Shown here: positions 48,476 to 55,979 of the stretch, piece by piece | How positions within the stretch are numbered: position 1 is the first letter of the stretch | How the letters are laid out: each line of letters opens with the position of its first letter | Origin: JBBQWZ01 sp038210135 | GTDB lineage: Bacteria > Acidobacteriota > Terriglobia > Bryobacterales > Bryobacteraceae | NCBI GenBank assembly: GCA_038210135.1 | Contig: JBBQWZ010000021.1 | Location: 37,944-101,943 of the forward strand | DNA length: 64,000 nucleotides | Direction of reading: 5' to 3' | Position numbers and translations under genes: made by a program | Notes under the pieces: generated by a model | Seen by the model: only the letters and a program-made list of their open reading frames with translations | Database searches by the model: none | What the model was told of the DNA's origin: nothing

Positions 48476-49195
48476 CTACTCGCCCTTGACCTTCGCCTTC
48501 ACCGCACCCGCCCCGGCCGAATACAGCGTCAACGTGCCCACCCCAGCCGGCGACATCGAGAACTTCGTTCCCGCGGGCAGCGACAGCGGAACCTCCAGGT
48601 AGTACGTGCGCGCAAACGACTTCCGGTATTTGAACATCCAGATGATCGGCTCGATCGAGCCATCCGGCCGCTCCGCGATCACCTGGAACGACGCGCCATC
48701 CCGCAGTCCGCTGGGCCGGACCGCGACCAGCTTCACCGGAGCCTCCAACTTCAGCGCCCCCGCGACCACCATCTCGGAACTGCCCGCCGGCCGCGCCGGA
48801 GGATCCTTCTCGAACACCGGCTTCTTCGTCGGCAAAAGGTTCGCGTCCCCTTCCGGAGCCCCGCCTTCCACCCACGCCGCGATGATCGAAATCTCTTCCT
48901 GCGTCAATCCGTTGTCGTGTTTGAACTCGCCGAATCCCTTTAAAGCACCCCACGGCGGCATCCGGCGCTCGAGAACTTCTTCCTTGATCGCCTTCGCCCA
49001 AGGACGCGCCTCTTCATACGTCATCAGCGACATCGGCGTCTTCCCGCCCTCGTGATGGCACGACGCGCAATGCTTGGCGACGATCCGCGAAATCTCACGC
49101 GTATAGGTGATCTTCGTCGTGATCACGTCATGCGCCCAAGCCGACGGCAGGAATGCCGCAATCGCGCAGACTGCTCCAAGAAGGTGACGCCGCAT
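48476..49195 (-). CDS. Exported c-type haem-motif protein
   Basis: 239 residues. Signal peptide (MRRHLLGAVCAIAAFLPSAW). The haem-binding CxxCH is HCASCHHEGGKTPMSLMTYE, followed by EARPWAKAIKEEVLERRMPP W and GLTQEEISIIAAWVEGGAPE, the same cytochrome module as the next two genes. The C-terminal 130 residues lack the copper motifs of those neighbours (no His-His, no HxH) and form an unassigned beta-rich domain. It likely carries electrons in the periplasm for them. It has its own stretch of sequence before the next gene, with a terminator between. Confidence 0.8.
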   Translation of the reverse strand: MRRHLLGAVCAIAAFLPSAWAHDVITTKITYTREISRIVAKHCASCHHEGGKTPMSLMTYEEARPWAKAIKEEVLERRMPPWGALKGFGEFKHDNGLTQEEISIIAAWVEGGAPEGDANLLPTKKPVFEKDPPARPAGSSEMVVAGALKLEAPVKLVAVRPSGLRDGASFQVIAERPDGSIEPIIWMFKYRKSFARTYYLEVPLSLPAGTKFSMSPAGVGTLTLYSAGAGAVKAKVKGE

Positions 49196-49278
49196 ACCTT
49201 TAGTATCCGCCGATTTTGGGCAAACGCTATAACGAATTTTGCCGATTCACGGCGTTCATGCGGTGAAATAAAGACCTA

Positions 49279-49318
49279 CAAACACAAAAGGCGGCCGCTC
49301 CCATAGGAACGGCCGCCC
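49279..49318 (-). terminator. Intrinsic terminator after the 49345 gene
   Basis: On the minus strand the stem GGCGGCCG-TTCC / GGGA-GCGGCCGCC (one internal mismatch) is followed by TTTTGTGTTTG. It ends transcription of the haem-copper gene to its right. Confidence 0.85.
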
Positions 49319-49344
49319 TTGATTACGAACCCTCGAGTACCGCG

Positions 49345-50640
49345 CTATTCCTTAGGCGGAAGCTTCTGGTAGAAGTTCCGGCTATTCACCCGCGGATCCA
49401 CCACGATGTCGAAGAAGCCGATCATCATCTCTTCCCAGCTCTGTTCGCCCCACTTCACCGTCGCCGTCGGATCCGGATTCGCCGGATTGTTCTTCGAGTT
49501 ATCGAACGTAGCCTTCGCGACTACCTTCGCCCCCGGAGCCAGCACAATCGGCTCCGCGACCTTGTAAGACAACTGCCAGCCCAGATCCCACGACTTCAAC
49601 TTCAGCGGAGTCTCCTTGCGCCCATCCGGATACTGGATCTCGTACTCGAACTGCTTCCCGCGTAGATGCATGTGCGGGAAGAAGCTGATGATCTTCACCG
49701 GATTCATCATCGGAATCTGAGCCATCACCTTGAAATCCGCATCTCCAGGAGGAATCGAAAGCATGTTGTTCAGCGCGCCCACCGTGAGAATCTTCTCCGT
49801 CGGAATGCCCTTCGCGAACACCATACCCACACGGGTGAGATCCTCGCCCGCCTTGCCGTTCGCCGTGTAGTGCATCTGGAAAATCAGATCGCTGCCCGCC
49901 TTGATCAACTTGCCCTGACCCGGCTTCCAGATATCCGGAACCATGCCCGGCGTGTAAATCGTCAAGGTCTCGTTCATCCCGCCGACCGTATTATTAAATC
50001 GCTGCCCCGACGACTTCACCGTCGGAACATACGGAATGTACGGCTGCGCGTCCTTCATCCATTTGTCGCCCGGCTCGCGAATGTAAATCACCGCGTGGTG
50101 CACCACCGCGCGATTGCTCGGCCGCACTTCCACTTCCTGAATCCATTTGTCGTCCGTGAACCCGGTCGGAATCACGACGTATTGATACTCGACCTCGCCC
50201 TTCGCCGGCATCGCGAACGGAGTCTTCATCGCCAGCTCGACGTCCGGCTTGCGGGTGTTCCATCCATCCACCCAAGTCCGCGGCGCGGGAGCGTCCTTCG
50301 CTTCGCCTTCCTTCGCGCCCGAATCCGCCCATGCGACCAACGTGTCGATTTGCTCTTTGCTCAGCGAACGATCGTTCGAGAATTTGCCGTAATGCGGATC
50401 GGCCGGCCAGGGCGGCATCTTCTGCGAAACCACCGACTGCTTGATCGCCTTCGCCCACGGACGCGCCTGCTTGTAAGTCAGCAGCGGCATCGGGCCGATT
50501 TCACCCGGCCGGTGACACTCCTGGCAATGACTCTGAAGAATCGCCTGGACGTCTTTATGGAACGTCACCTCGGACTTCGTCGAGGCGGCAAACGCCGAGA
50601 CACACACCAACCCGGCAACGAAAACAATACGGGGAACCAT
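49345..50640 (-). CDS. Exported haem-copper protein: cytochrome c plus monooxygenase-like domains
   Basis: 431 residues from the ATG at 50640 (AGAGGAG eight bases upstream). Signal peptide (MVPRIVFVAGLVCVSAFA). Cytochrome c module with HCQECHRPGEIGPMP and the Met-rich KMPPWPADP. The C-terminal two-thirds resembles ascorbate-type copper monooxygenases (PHM/DBH): His pair in AVVHHAVIYI (first copper), a His in FQMHYTANG, H-x-H in FFPHMHLRGK and a Met in EEMMIGFFDI (second copper). So one chain may hold haem c and two coppers and hydroxylate a substrate using periplasmic electrons. Its paralogue is at 51056. Confidence 0.8.
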   Translation of the reverse strand: MVPRIVFVAGLVCVSAFAASTKSEVTFHKDVQAILQSHCQECHRPGEIGPMPLLTYKQARPWAKAIKQSVVSQKMPPWPADPHYGKFSNDRSLSKEQIDTLVAWADSGAKEGEAKDAPAPRTWVDGWNTRKPDVELAMKTPFAMPAKGEVEYQYVVIPTGFTDDKWIQEVEVRPSNRAVVHHAVIYIREPGDKWMKDAQPYIPYVPTVKSSGQRFNNTVGGMNETLTIYTPGMVPDIWKPGQGKLIKAGSDLIFQMHYTANGKAGEDLTRVGMVFAKGIPTEKILTVGALNNMLSIPPGDADFKVMAQIPMMNPVKIISFFPHMHLRGKQFEYEIQYPDGRKETPLKLKSWDLGWQLSYKVAEPIVLAPGAKVVAKATFDNSKNNPANPDPTATVKWGEQSWEEMMIGFFDIVVDPRVNSRNFYQKLPPKE

Positions 50641-50687
50641 TGGAAAAACTCCTCTTTCTATCACTCACTCACAACACCCGGATTGAA

Positions 50688-50743
50688 CTCGGAGCGTAAG
50701 CGACGGGACTTCCGTTTCCCTAGCCCCGTCAGTGAGGGCGGGG
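50688..50743 (+). repeat. Composite B and D hairpin elements
   Basis: B copy at 50688-50707: CTCG GA GC GTAA GC GA CGGG, with a T-G pair in the stem that is stable only as RNA G-U wobble. D copy at 50724-50743: CCCCGTC, loop AGTGAG, GGCGGGG, again with a T-G pair. Then ATTCCACTCGAT, the D-type right flank. Confidence 0.7.
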
Positions 50744-50812
50744 ATTCCACTCGATATCAAGCGCCCTCGTGAACTCGCGCTCACGAACCTAATCACCAGC
50801 AGCCTAACTAAA

Positions 50813-50941
50813 CACCAGCAGCACCGAACCGCGACCATAAGGGAGCGGACCTATTCACCAGCAGCACCGAACCGCGACCATAAGGGAGCGGACCTAATCA
50901 CCAGCAGCACCGAACCGCGACCATAAGGGAGCGGACCTACT
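50813..50941 (+). repeat. Three tandem C-type hairpins, 43-bp period
   Basis: Units start at 50813, 50856 and 50899, each CACCAGCAGCACCGAA followed by CCGC GA CC ATAA GG GA GCGG and ACCTA. Hairpins lie at 50829-50848, 50872-50891 and 50915-50934. The loop is ATAA instead of GTAA in all three, so the array arose by local duplication after that change. Confidence 0.85.
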
Positions 50942-50948
50942 CTGAACA

Positions 50949-50988
50949 GAAACAAATAGGGCGGCGATCCCCGGAAGAAACGCCGCCC
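50949..50988 (-). terminator. Intrinsic terminator after the 51056 gene
   Basis: On the minus strand an 8-bp stem GGGCGGCG / CGCCGCCC with a 14-base loop is followed by TATTTGTTTC. It lies 68 bp after the stop of the haem-copper paralogue. Confidence 0.75.
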
Positions 50989-51055
50989 GAACGAACCAAG
51001 TTTATTCCGCCCCGGCCGAACTCTTCTTCTGCCGTTACAGACTGATGGGATCGGT

Positions 51056-52366
51056 TTATTCTTCGGCGCCAGCGCGCGGCTTCGGTGCGGTCTTCGGCCG
51101 CATCAAATCCATCAGGCTGGTGTTCAACGGCACCGCGACGTCAAAGAACCCGATCATCATCTCGTCCCAGCTCTGTTCGCCGAACTTGATGATCTTGGTC
51201 GGATCCGGGTTCGCCGGATTGTTCTTCGAATTGTCGAAGTGCGCGACGCACTCGATGATCGTGCCCTTCGGCAGAACCTTCTGGCTGTCCAAATAGTAGG
51301 AAAGCTGCCAGGCGAACGTGTACGCCGGAACGCTAAGCAGAACTTCCTTCTCGCCCGACGGATAGGTCACGCGATATTCGAAATCCTTGCCGCGCAAGTG
51401 CATGTGCGGTGACAACTGAACCAGCTTCGAATCCGCCTGCAGCGTGACCTTCGATTCGACCTTGTAGTTCGCGTCGCCCGCCGGAATCGCGAAGTCCGGA
51501 TTCGCCGCCGCCACCGTCATGATACGCTCGGTCGGCGGCTCTTTCGAGAAGATCAAGCCGATGCGCGAAACATCCTGGCCGGCCTTGCCGTTCGCCGTGT
51601 AGTGGAGCTGGAACACGATGTCCGAACCCGCTTTGATCAGCTTCGCCTGGCCCGGCTTCATCTGGATCGGCATCGTGCCCGGAGCATAAGCCACCAGGAA
51701 GTCGCCCTGTCCGCCGCGGTTTCCGCCCTCGCTATGACGCTCGGGAATGAACGCCTTGCCGATCGGCGAGCCCTTGAACCACGGATTGCCCGGCTCACGA
51801 ACGAACGCGATGATGTGATGCGTCAACTGCGGATTGCTCGGACGCGCCTCGCCCATCTGGACCCACTTGTCTTCCGTCAAACCGCTCGGAACGATGACAT
51901 ATTGGTAGTCGATCGTGCCCGTCGCCGGAATCTGAACCGCTTCCGGAATCTGAATAATCATGTCCGGCTTGCCCATCGCCCAGCCCTCGGCAAACGCGAT
52001 CGGCTTCGGCGCGAACTTTGCGTCGCCGGCCTTCGCACCCGAATCCGCCCAGGCGGTCAACACCGTCACTTCGCTCGCCGACAAGCTACGGTCATTGAGA
52101 AAATGCCCGTACTTCGGATCGGCGAACCATGGCGGCATCTTCTTCGTCGCAACCGCGGTTTTGATCGCTTTCGCCCACGGACGCGTCGACTCATAGGTCA
52201 TGAACGACATCGGAGCGACTTCGCCCGGCCGGTGACAGCCCTGGCAGTTCTTCTGCAAGACAGGAAGAACGTCTTTGTTAAAAGTCACTTCCTTGGTGGA
52301 CGTTGCCGCTTGCGCAAACGAGGCAAAAGCAGCGAAAACAAAACCGGTAATTGCGAGCACACGCAT
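51056..52366 (-). CDS. Exported haem-copper protein, paralogue
   Basis: 436 residues. Signal peptide (MRVLAITGFVFAAFASFAQA), cytochrome c motif NCQGCHRPGEVAPMSFMTYE, and the copper-monooxygenase-like part: QLTHHIIAFVREPG (His pair), FQLHYTANGKAG, LSPHMHLRGKDFEYR (H-x-H) and SWDEMMIGFFDVAV (Met). It parallels the 49345 protein along the whole length and keeps every putative ligand, so both copies are likely functional with different substrates. Each gene has its own terminator, so they are separately transcribed. Confidence 0.8.
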   Translation of the reverse strand: MRVLAITGFVFAAFASFAQAATSTKEVTFNKDVLPVLQKNCQGCHRPGEVAPMSFMTYESTRPWAKAIKTAVATKKMPPWFADPKYGHFLNDRSLSASEVTVLTAWADSGAKAGDAKFAPKPIAFAEGWAMGKPDMIIQIPEAVQIPATGTIDYQYVIVPSGLTEDKWVQMGEARPSNPQLTHHIIAFVREPGNPWFKGSPIGKAFIPERHSEGGNRGGQGDFLVAYAPGTMPIQMKPGQAKLIKAGSDIVFQLHYTANGKAGQDVSRIGLIFSKEPPTERIMTVAAANPDFAIPAGDANYKVESKVTLQADSKLVQLSPHMHLRGKDFEYRVTYPSGEKEVLLSVPAYTFAWQLSYYLDSQKVLPKGTIIECVAHFDNSKNNPANPDPTKIIKFGEQSWDEMMIGFFDVAVPLNTSLMDLMRPKTAPKPRAGAEE

Positions 52367-52592
52367 CGTGAGAGAGCCTCCAACTGTCTCAACTATACGA
52401 TGAGAACCGTCGTTTTGGTTCCACCAAAGTTAACGATGTTAAGTGGACGCTGTAAAAAAATGTAACCGCGTTTTCGGGAATCGTGGGGAATCTTTCACTT
52501 GGTTCCCATTTTCCCGGCGCGTCTTAAATGGAGTACTCCCGTCGGTTTGGGGCAGTAAGTTTATTCTTGTCTGCGAGTTGGGGCCCCAACGC

Positions 52593-52619
52593 TATAGTCC
52601 CAGTGGCGACAGTCGATAA
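52593..52619 (+). promoter_or_regulatory. Sigma-28 (FliA) promoter of the flgM operon
   Basis: TATA (52593-52596), a 15-base spacer, then GTCGATAA (52612-52619). The sigma-28 consensus is TAAA-N15-GCCGATAA, so 10 of 12 positions match at exact spacing. It lies 43 bp before the flgM ATG. flgM and late flagellar genes are classic FliA targets. Confidence 0.65.
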
Positions 52620-52662
52620 CATCATCAGGGACGCATAAGCGATTCCCAGACGCGAGGATCCA

Positions 52663-52980
52663 ATGACAATCAAAGACCCCCTCTCTACGAGCCGGCTCAA
52701 CCCGTCTTCAGGCGGCGTGGGTTCGACCGCGGGTTCAAAGCGGAGCGCAGGGGCCGGTAGAGTGACCTCCGGCGGCGGGAAAGCGACCCTGGATAGAGAC
52801 GGGCAATCGGACAATATTTCACTGTCTAATCTCAGCCGCCAACTCCAAAACGTGGCGTCGCCGTCCTCCAGCCAGCGCGTGGACCAGATTTCCCGAGAGT
52901 ATTCGCAGGGCAGCTACTCCGTCAACGCGATGGCCACCAGCCAGGGCATCGTACGCGAAGCGGCTATGGCCGGGTTCTAA
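52663..52980 (+). CDS. flgM: Anti-sigma-28 factor FlgM-like
   Basis: 105 residues, Gly/Ser-rich and probably disordered in the first half, like FlgM. The second half has DNISLSNLSRQLQNVAS and RVDQISREYSQGSYSVNAMA, matching the FlgM pattern V-x-x-(I)-x-x-x-Y-x-x-G-x-Y-x-V. FlgM holds FliA inactive until the hook is complete and is then exported. GAGG seven bases before the ATG supports the start. First gene behind the sigma-28 promoter and directly before flgN-, flgK- and flgL-type genes, which agrees with the call. Confidence 0.75.
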   Translation: MTIKDPLSTSRLNPSSGGVGSTAGSKRSAGAGRVTSGGGKATLDRDGQSDNISLSNLSRQLQNVASPSSSQRVDQISREYSQGSYSVNAMATSQGIVREAAMAGF

Positions 52981-53108
52981 GGCTGCTCCGAACAGGACTC
53001 CCAGCGGCCACGCGAGTCTTTGAGGGAACGGCGCCGGGAGTCTACTCGCGCGCCCGGAGCGGTACAGCTCCTTTTAATGCCTAACGATAGACGAAGGTGT
53101 TTGCATTC

Positions 53109-53441
53109 ATGGCTCAACACAATCAGGGATCATCGACGCGTCCGGAACTCCATCTCGTGAACCAGATTCTCGATGGCGCGCGCGAACAATTGCGGAACGG
53201 ACAGGTTGACGATGCGGTATCTCTTCTTCAAAACGCCGTGGAACTCATCACCGGCGGTCCCACAACCGTCACGCACCAGACCGCCTCGCAAGTCCGCGAA
53301 GTGGCCGCGTTGGTCGCCTCCGGGGCAAGTTTCTGGCGGAACTGGGGAGCGCTTGTGTCTCCCGACGCGGGGCTATATACCCCGGCTGGCGCCCTTGCCG
53401 AGGTCCGGTCAGGAGCGCATCACGTGGCGCTGCGAGCTTAG
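53109..53441 (+). CDS. FlgN-like flagellar chaperone candidate
   Basis: 110 residues, helical: LVNQILDGAREQLRNGQVDD AVSLL and TASQVREVAALVASGASFWR with a final GALVSPDAGLYTPAGAL. The 'xxFWxxWxxLxxxxxxxYxxxG' ending resembles the FlgN family. Its place between flgM and flgK is where flgN usually sits; FlgN keeps FlgK and FlgL soluble and delivers them for export. Identification rests on position and length more than on sequence. The ATG at 53109 is chosen; a GTG at 53097 is possible. It ends six bases before flgK. Confidence 0.6.
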   Translation: MAQHNQGSSTRPELHLVNQILDGAREQLRNGQVDDAVSLLQNAVELITGGPTTVTHQTASQVREVAALVASGASFWRNWGALVSPDAGLYTPAGALAEVRSGAHHVALRA

Positions 53442-53447
53442 GAAATT

Positions 53448-54809
53448 ATGGGAAATCTACTCTCCGCCCTCGCGAATTCCTCCAACTCCCTTCGCGTCTT
53501 TGAACGCCAGTTGAGCGTGGTGCAGAACAACGTCAGCCATGCCAATACGCCCGGCTACGTCCGCCAGGTCCAAAGTCTCATCGCCACGCCCTTCAATCCT
53601 GACCAAGGCATCATCGGCGGCAGCCAACTAGGGCCCATGACCTCGGCCCGGTCAGACTTCCTCGAGGCGAACGTCCAGAAGCAGCGGTCTCAGCATGCGT
53701 TTTTCGATCAAAAATCGACCGACCTAGGCAAACTTGAGTACGCCTTCGTCCTCAACTCGACGTCCGGTGTAGCGGCCAGTTTCAACAATCTCTTTCAAAG
53801 CTTTTCGAAACTGAGCGTGAATCCCAACGATTCCATCGCCCGGCAAACCGTCCTCGATCAGGCCGGGGCCGTCGCCTCCAGCTTCGGGCAGGCGGCCGGC
53901 GGACTCAACACCACGGGCGCTGACGCCGACACGGAAATTCGCGACACGGTTACCAAAATCAATGACCTCGTCAGCCGGCTGCGCGACATTAATCAGACGC
54001 GCCGCGCGGACTCCAGGTCGAAAACAGACGCTGGCCTCGAAGCCACCGCCTACTCCACACTCGAGGAATTGTCGACCTACACCAGCGTGCAAACCCTGCG
54101 GCAGGACGACGGCACCTATTCGGTTCTGCTGGGCGGTCAAGTGAACGCGCTCGTTGGAACCACCCAGTATCGACTCCGGCCCGATTTCTCGACTGCCCAA
54201 ACCGGAATTCTCGACGCCGGCGGCAACGATGTCTCCTCGATTCTCAACGGCGGTAAACTGGGCGCGCTGCTTCAATTGAAAAACCAGGACCTACCGTCCT
54301 ATCGCGCCGACCTGAACCGCCTTGCCGAGACCTTCGCCGACCAGGTCAACGGCTCGCTCGCCAACGGCCTGGACAAATCCGGCAGCGCACCGACAACCAA
54401 TCTGTTCTCCTACGATGCGGTCCTCGGCGCCGCTTACACAATGTCGGTCACTGGCATCACGCCAGACCAGATAGCCGCCGCGTCCCCAAACGCTCCGGGC
54501 GGCAACGGAAACGCCCTGGCCATCGCCCGGCTCGACAGTCAGCCGACCATCGACGGCTTCACCCTCACCCAGTTCTACGGAAATCTCAGTGGAAGAGTCG
54601 GCCGCGACCTGGCCGGCGCCAAGGACACCGCCTCCACCCAAATGGACCTGCTCACGCAATCGCAGAACCTGCGTAGCCAAGCCACCTCCGTATCTCTCGA
54701 CGACGAAGCCGCCCAGCTGATTCAGGTCCAGCGGTCCTATCAGGCCGCGAGCAAGATCATCGGCGTGCTGCAAGAACTCACCCAGACCATGATCGACATC
54801 ATCAGGTAG
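53448..54809 (+). CDS. flgK: Flagellar hook-associated protein 1, FlgK
   Basis: 453 residues. The N-terminal rod/hook motif is SLRVFERQLSVVQNNVSHAN, then TPGYVRQVQS, the diagnostic 'N-V-A-N-x-x-T-P-G-Y' of axial proteins. The C terminus (AAQLIQVQRSYQAASKIIGV LQELTQTMID) forms the matching coiled coil. The middle domain is short compared with E. coli FlgK (547 aa). FlgK is the first junction protein between hook and filament, outside the cell. In line with flgN-like and flgL genes. Confidence 0.94.
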   Translation: MGNLLSALANSSNSLRVFERQLSVVQNNVSHANTPGYVRQVQSLIATPFNPDQGIIGGSQLGPMTSARSDFLEANVQKQRSQHAFFDQKSTDLGKLEYAFVLNSTSGVAASFNNLFQSFSKLSVNPNDSIARQTVLDQAGAVASSFGQAAGGLNTTGADADTEIRDTVTKINDLVSRLRDINQTRRADSRSKTDAGLEATAYSTLEELSTYTSVQTLRQDDGTYSVLLGGQVNALVGTTQYRLRPDFSTAQTGILDAGGNDVSSILNGGKLGALLQLKNQDLPSYRADLNRLAETFADQVNGSLANGLDKSGSAPTTNLFSYDAVLGAAYTMSVTGITPDQIAAASPNAPGGNGNALAIARLDSQPTIDGFTLTQFYGNLSGRVGRDLAGAKDTASTQMDLLTQSQNLRSQATSVSLDDEAAQLIQVQRSYQAASKIIGVLQELTQTMIDIIR

Positions 54810-54824
54810 CTCTCGGATCCATTT

Positions 54825-55730
54825 ATGCTCAGCCCTCTTTCGCCCGCCAATCAACAGTTTCTTCAAGACGTGAACAGACTCAGCGAACGCATGCAAATCG
54901 CCCAGCGCCAGATCTCGACCGGCAAAAAGATGCTCACCGTTTCAGACAATCCCGACCAGGTCTCGACCCTGCTGCAAGCTCGCGCCGATCTCGCCGCTTC
55001 GAAAGCCAACAATCAGAATCTGGGCCGCGTCAAGGCTGAAGTGGACACCGGCGAGCAGGCGCTCGAATCCGCCGTCACGGTCTTTCAGCGAATTCGCACG
55101 CTCGGGGCCGCGGGAGCCTCCGACACCAACTCCGCCGCTTCCCGCAACACCATCGCCCAGGAAGTCGGCTCGCTTTACGACGAACTCGTTGGTATCACCC
55201 GCACCACCGTCGAAGGCCGCTTCATTTTCAGCGGCAATCAGGACCAGAACCCGCCTTATCAGCTCGACCTCACCCAGGCCACACCCCTCAGTTCCTATGG
55301 CGGATCGGCCGCCACGCGCCAGGTGCAACACCCCAACGGAACCACTTTCGCGGTGAGCCTCACCGCCCAGGACATCTTCGATTCCCCCGACCCCGCCACC
55401 AACGTCTTTTCAGCCGTCGATGCCCTGCGCACAGCCCTTCAAGCCAACGACAGCGCCGCCATCCAAACCGCTGTCGATAACCTCCAAAAGCCCGACAACT
55501 TCCTGCACCGTCAGCTCGCCTTCTACGGCACCACGCAAAACAAAATCGCCAACGCGCAGGAGTTCGGGAATCGCCACCAGCTCCAGCTCGAGGGTCAAAT
55601 CTCCGATATCCAGGACGCGGATATTACCGACGCGATCCTAAACTTGAGCCAGGCCAAGTTCAACCAACAGGCGGCCCTAGAAGCCCATGCCCAGATTCCG
55701 CATACCAGCCTGTTCGATTTCCTCCGTTAG
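54825..55730 (+). CDS. flgL: Flagellar hook-associated protein 3, FlgL
   Basis: 301 residues of the flagellin/FlgL family. N-terminal helix: LQDVNRLSERMQIAQRQIST, GKKMLTVSDNPDQVSTLLQA. The signature ALESAVTVFQRIRTLG and TVEGRFIFSGNQDQNPPY is FlgL type. C-terminal helix: DITDAILNLSQAKFNQQAAL. FlgL joins FlgK to the filament. It begins 15 bp after flgK. No filament gene (fliC) or csrA lies in the window; the next gene is recG, after 249 bp without recognisable content. Confidence 0.93.
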   Translation: MLSPLSPANQQFLQDVNRLSERMQIAQRQISTGKKMLTVSDNPDQVSTLLQARADLAASKANNQNLGRVKAEVDTGEQALESAVTVFQRIRTLGAAGASDTNSAASRNTIAQEVGSLYDELVGITRTTVEGRFIFSGNQDQNPPYQLDLTQATPLSSYGGSAATRQVQHPNGTTFAVSLTAQDIFDSPDPATNVFSAVDALRTALQANDSAAIQTAVDNLQKPDNFLHRQLAFYGTTQNKIANAQEFGNRHQLQLEGQISDIQDADITDAILNLSQAKFNQQAALEAHAQIPHTSLFDFLR

Positions 55731-55979
55731 CGAAAAGGCCCTACGTGTGCGGTCGGCGTCGCCAGCATTCCTCAGTTCGCCTTCGTCGCCTGGGGCTTCC
55801 CCAAGATCCGTTAAAAGCCCTCCGTCACCAGGAAAATCCGCACCAGCAAACCCACCGCGGCAGCGGTGAAATCCGAAATTTGCGCCAAAAATGCCACTGC
55901 GCGTTTGGGTGGGGCACCTTGCCGGGATGTTGCGGCTAAATCGGGCAAGGCTACGACACTCCGCTGCTAGGCTAGAAGC

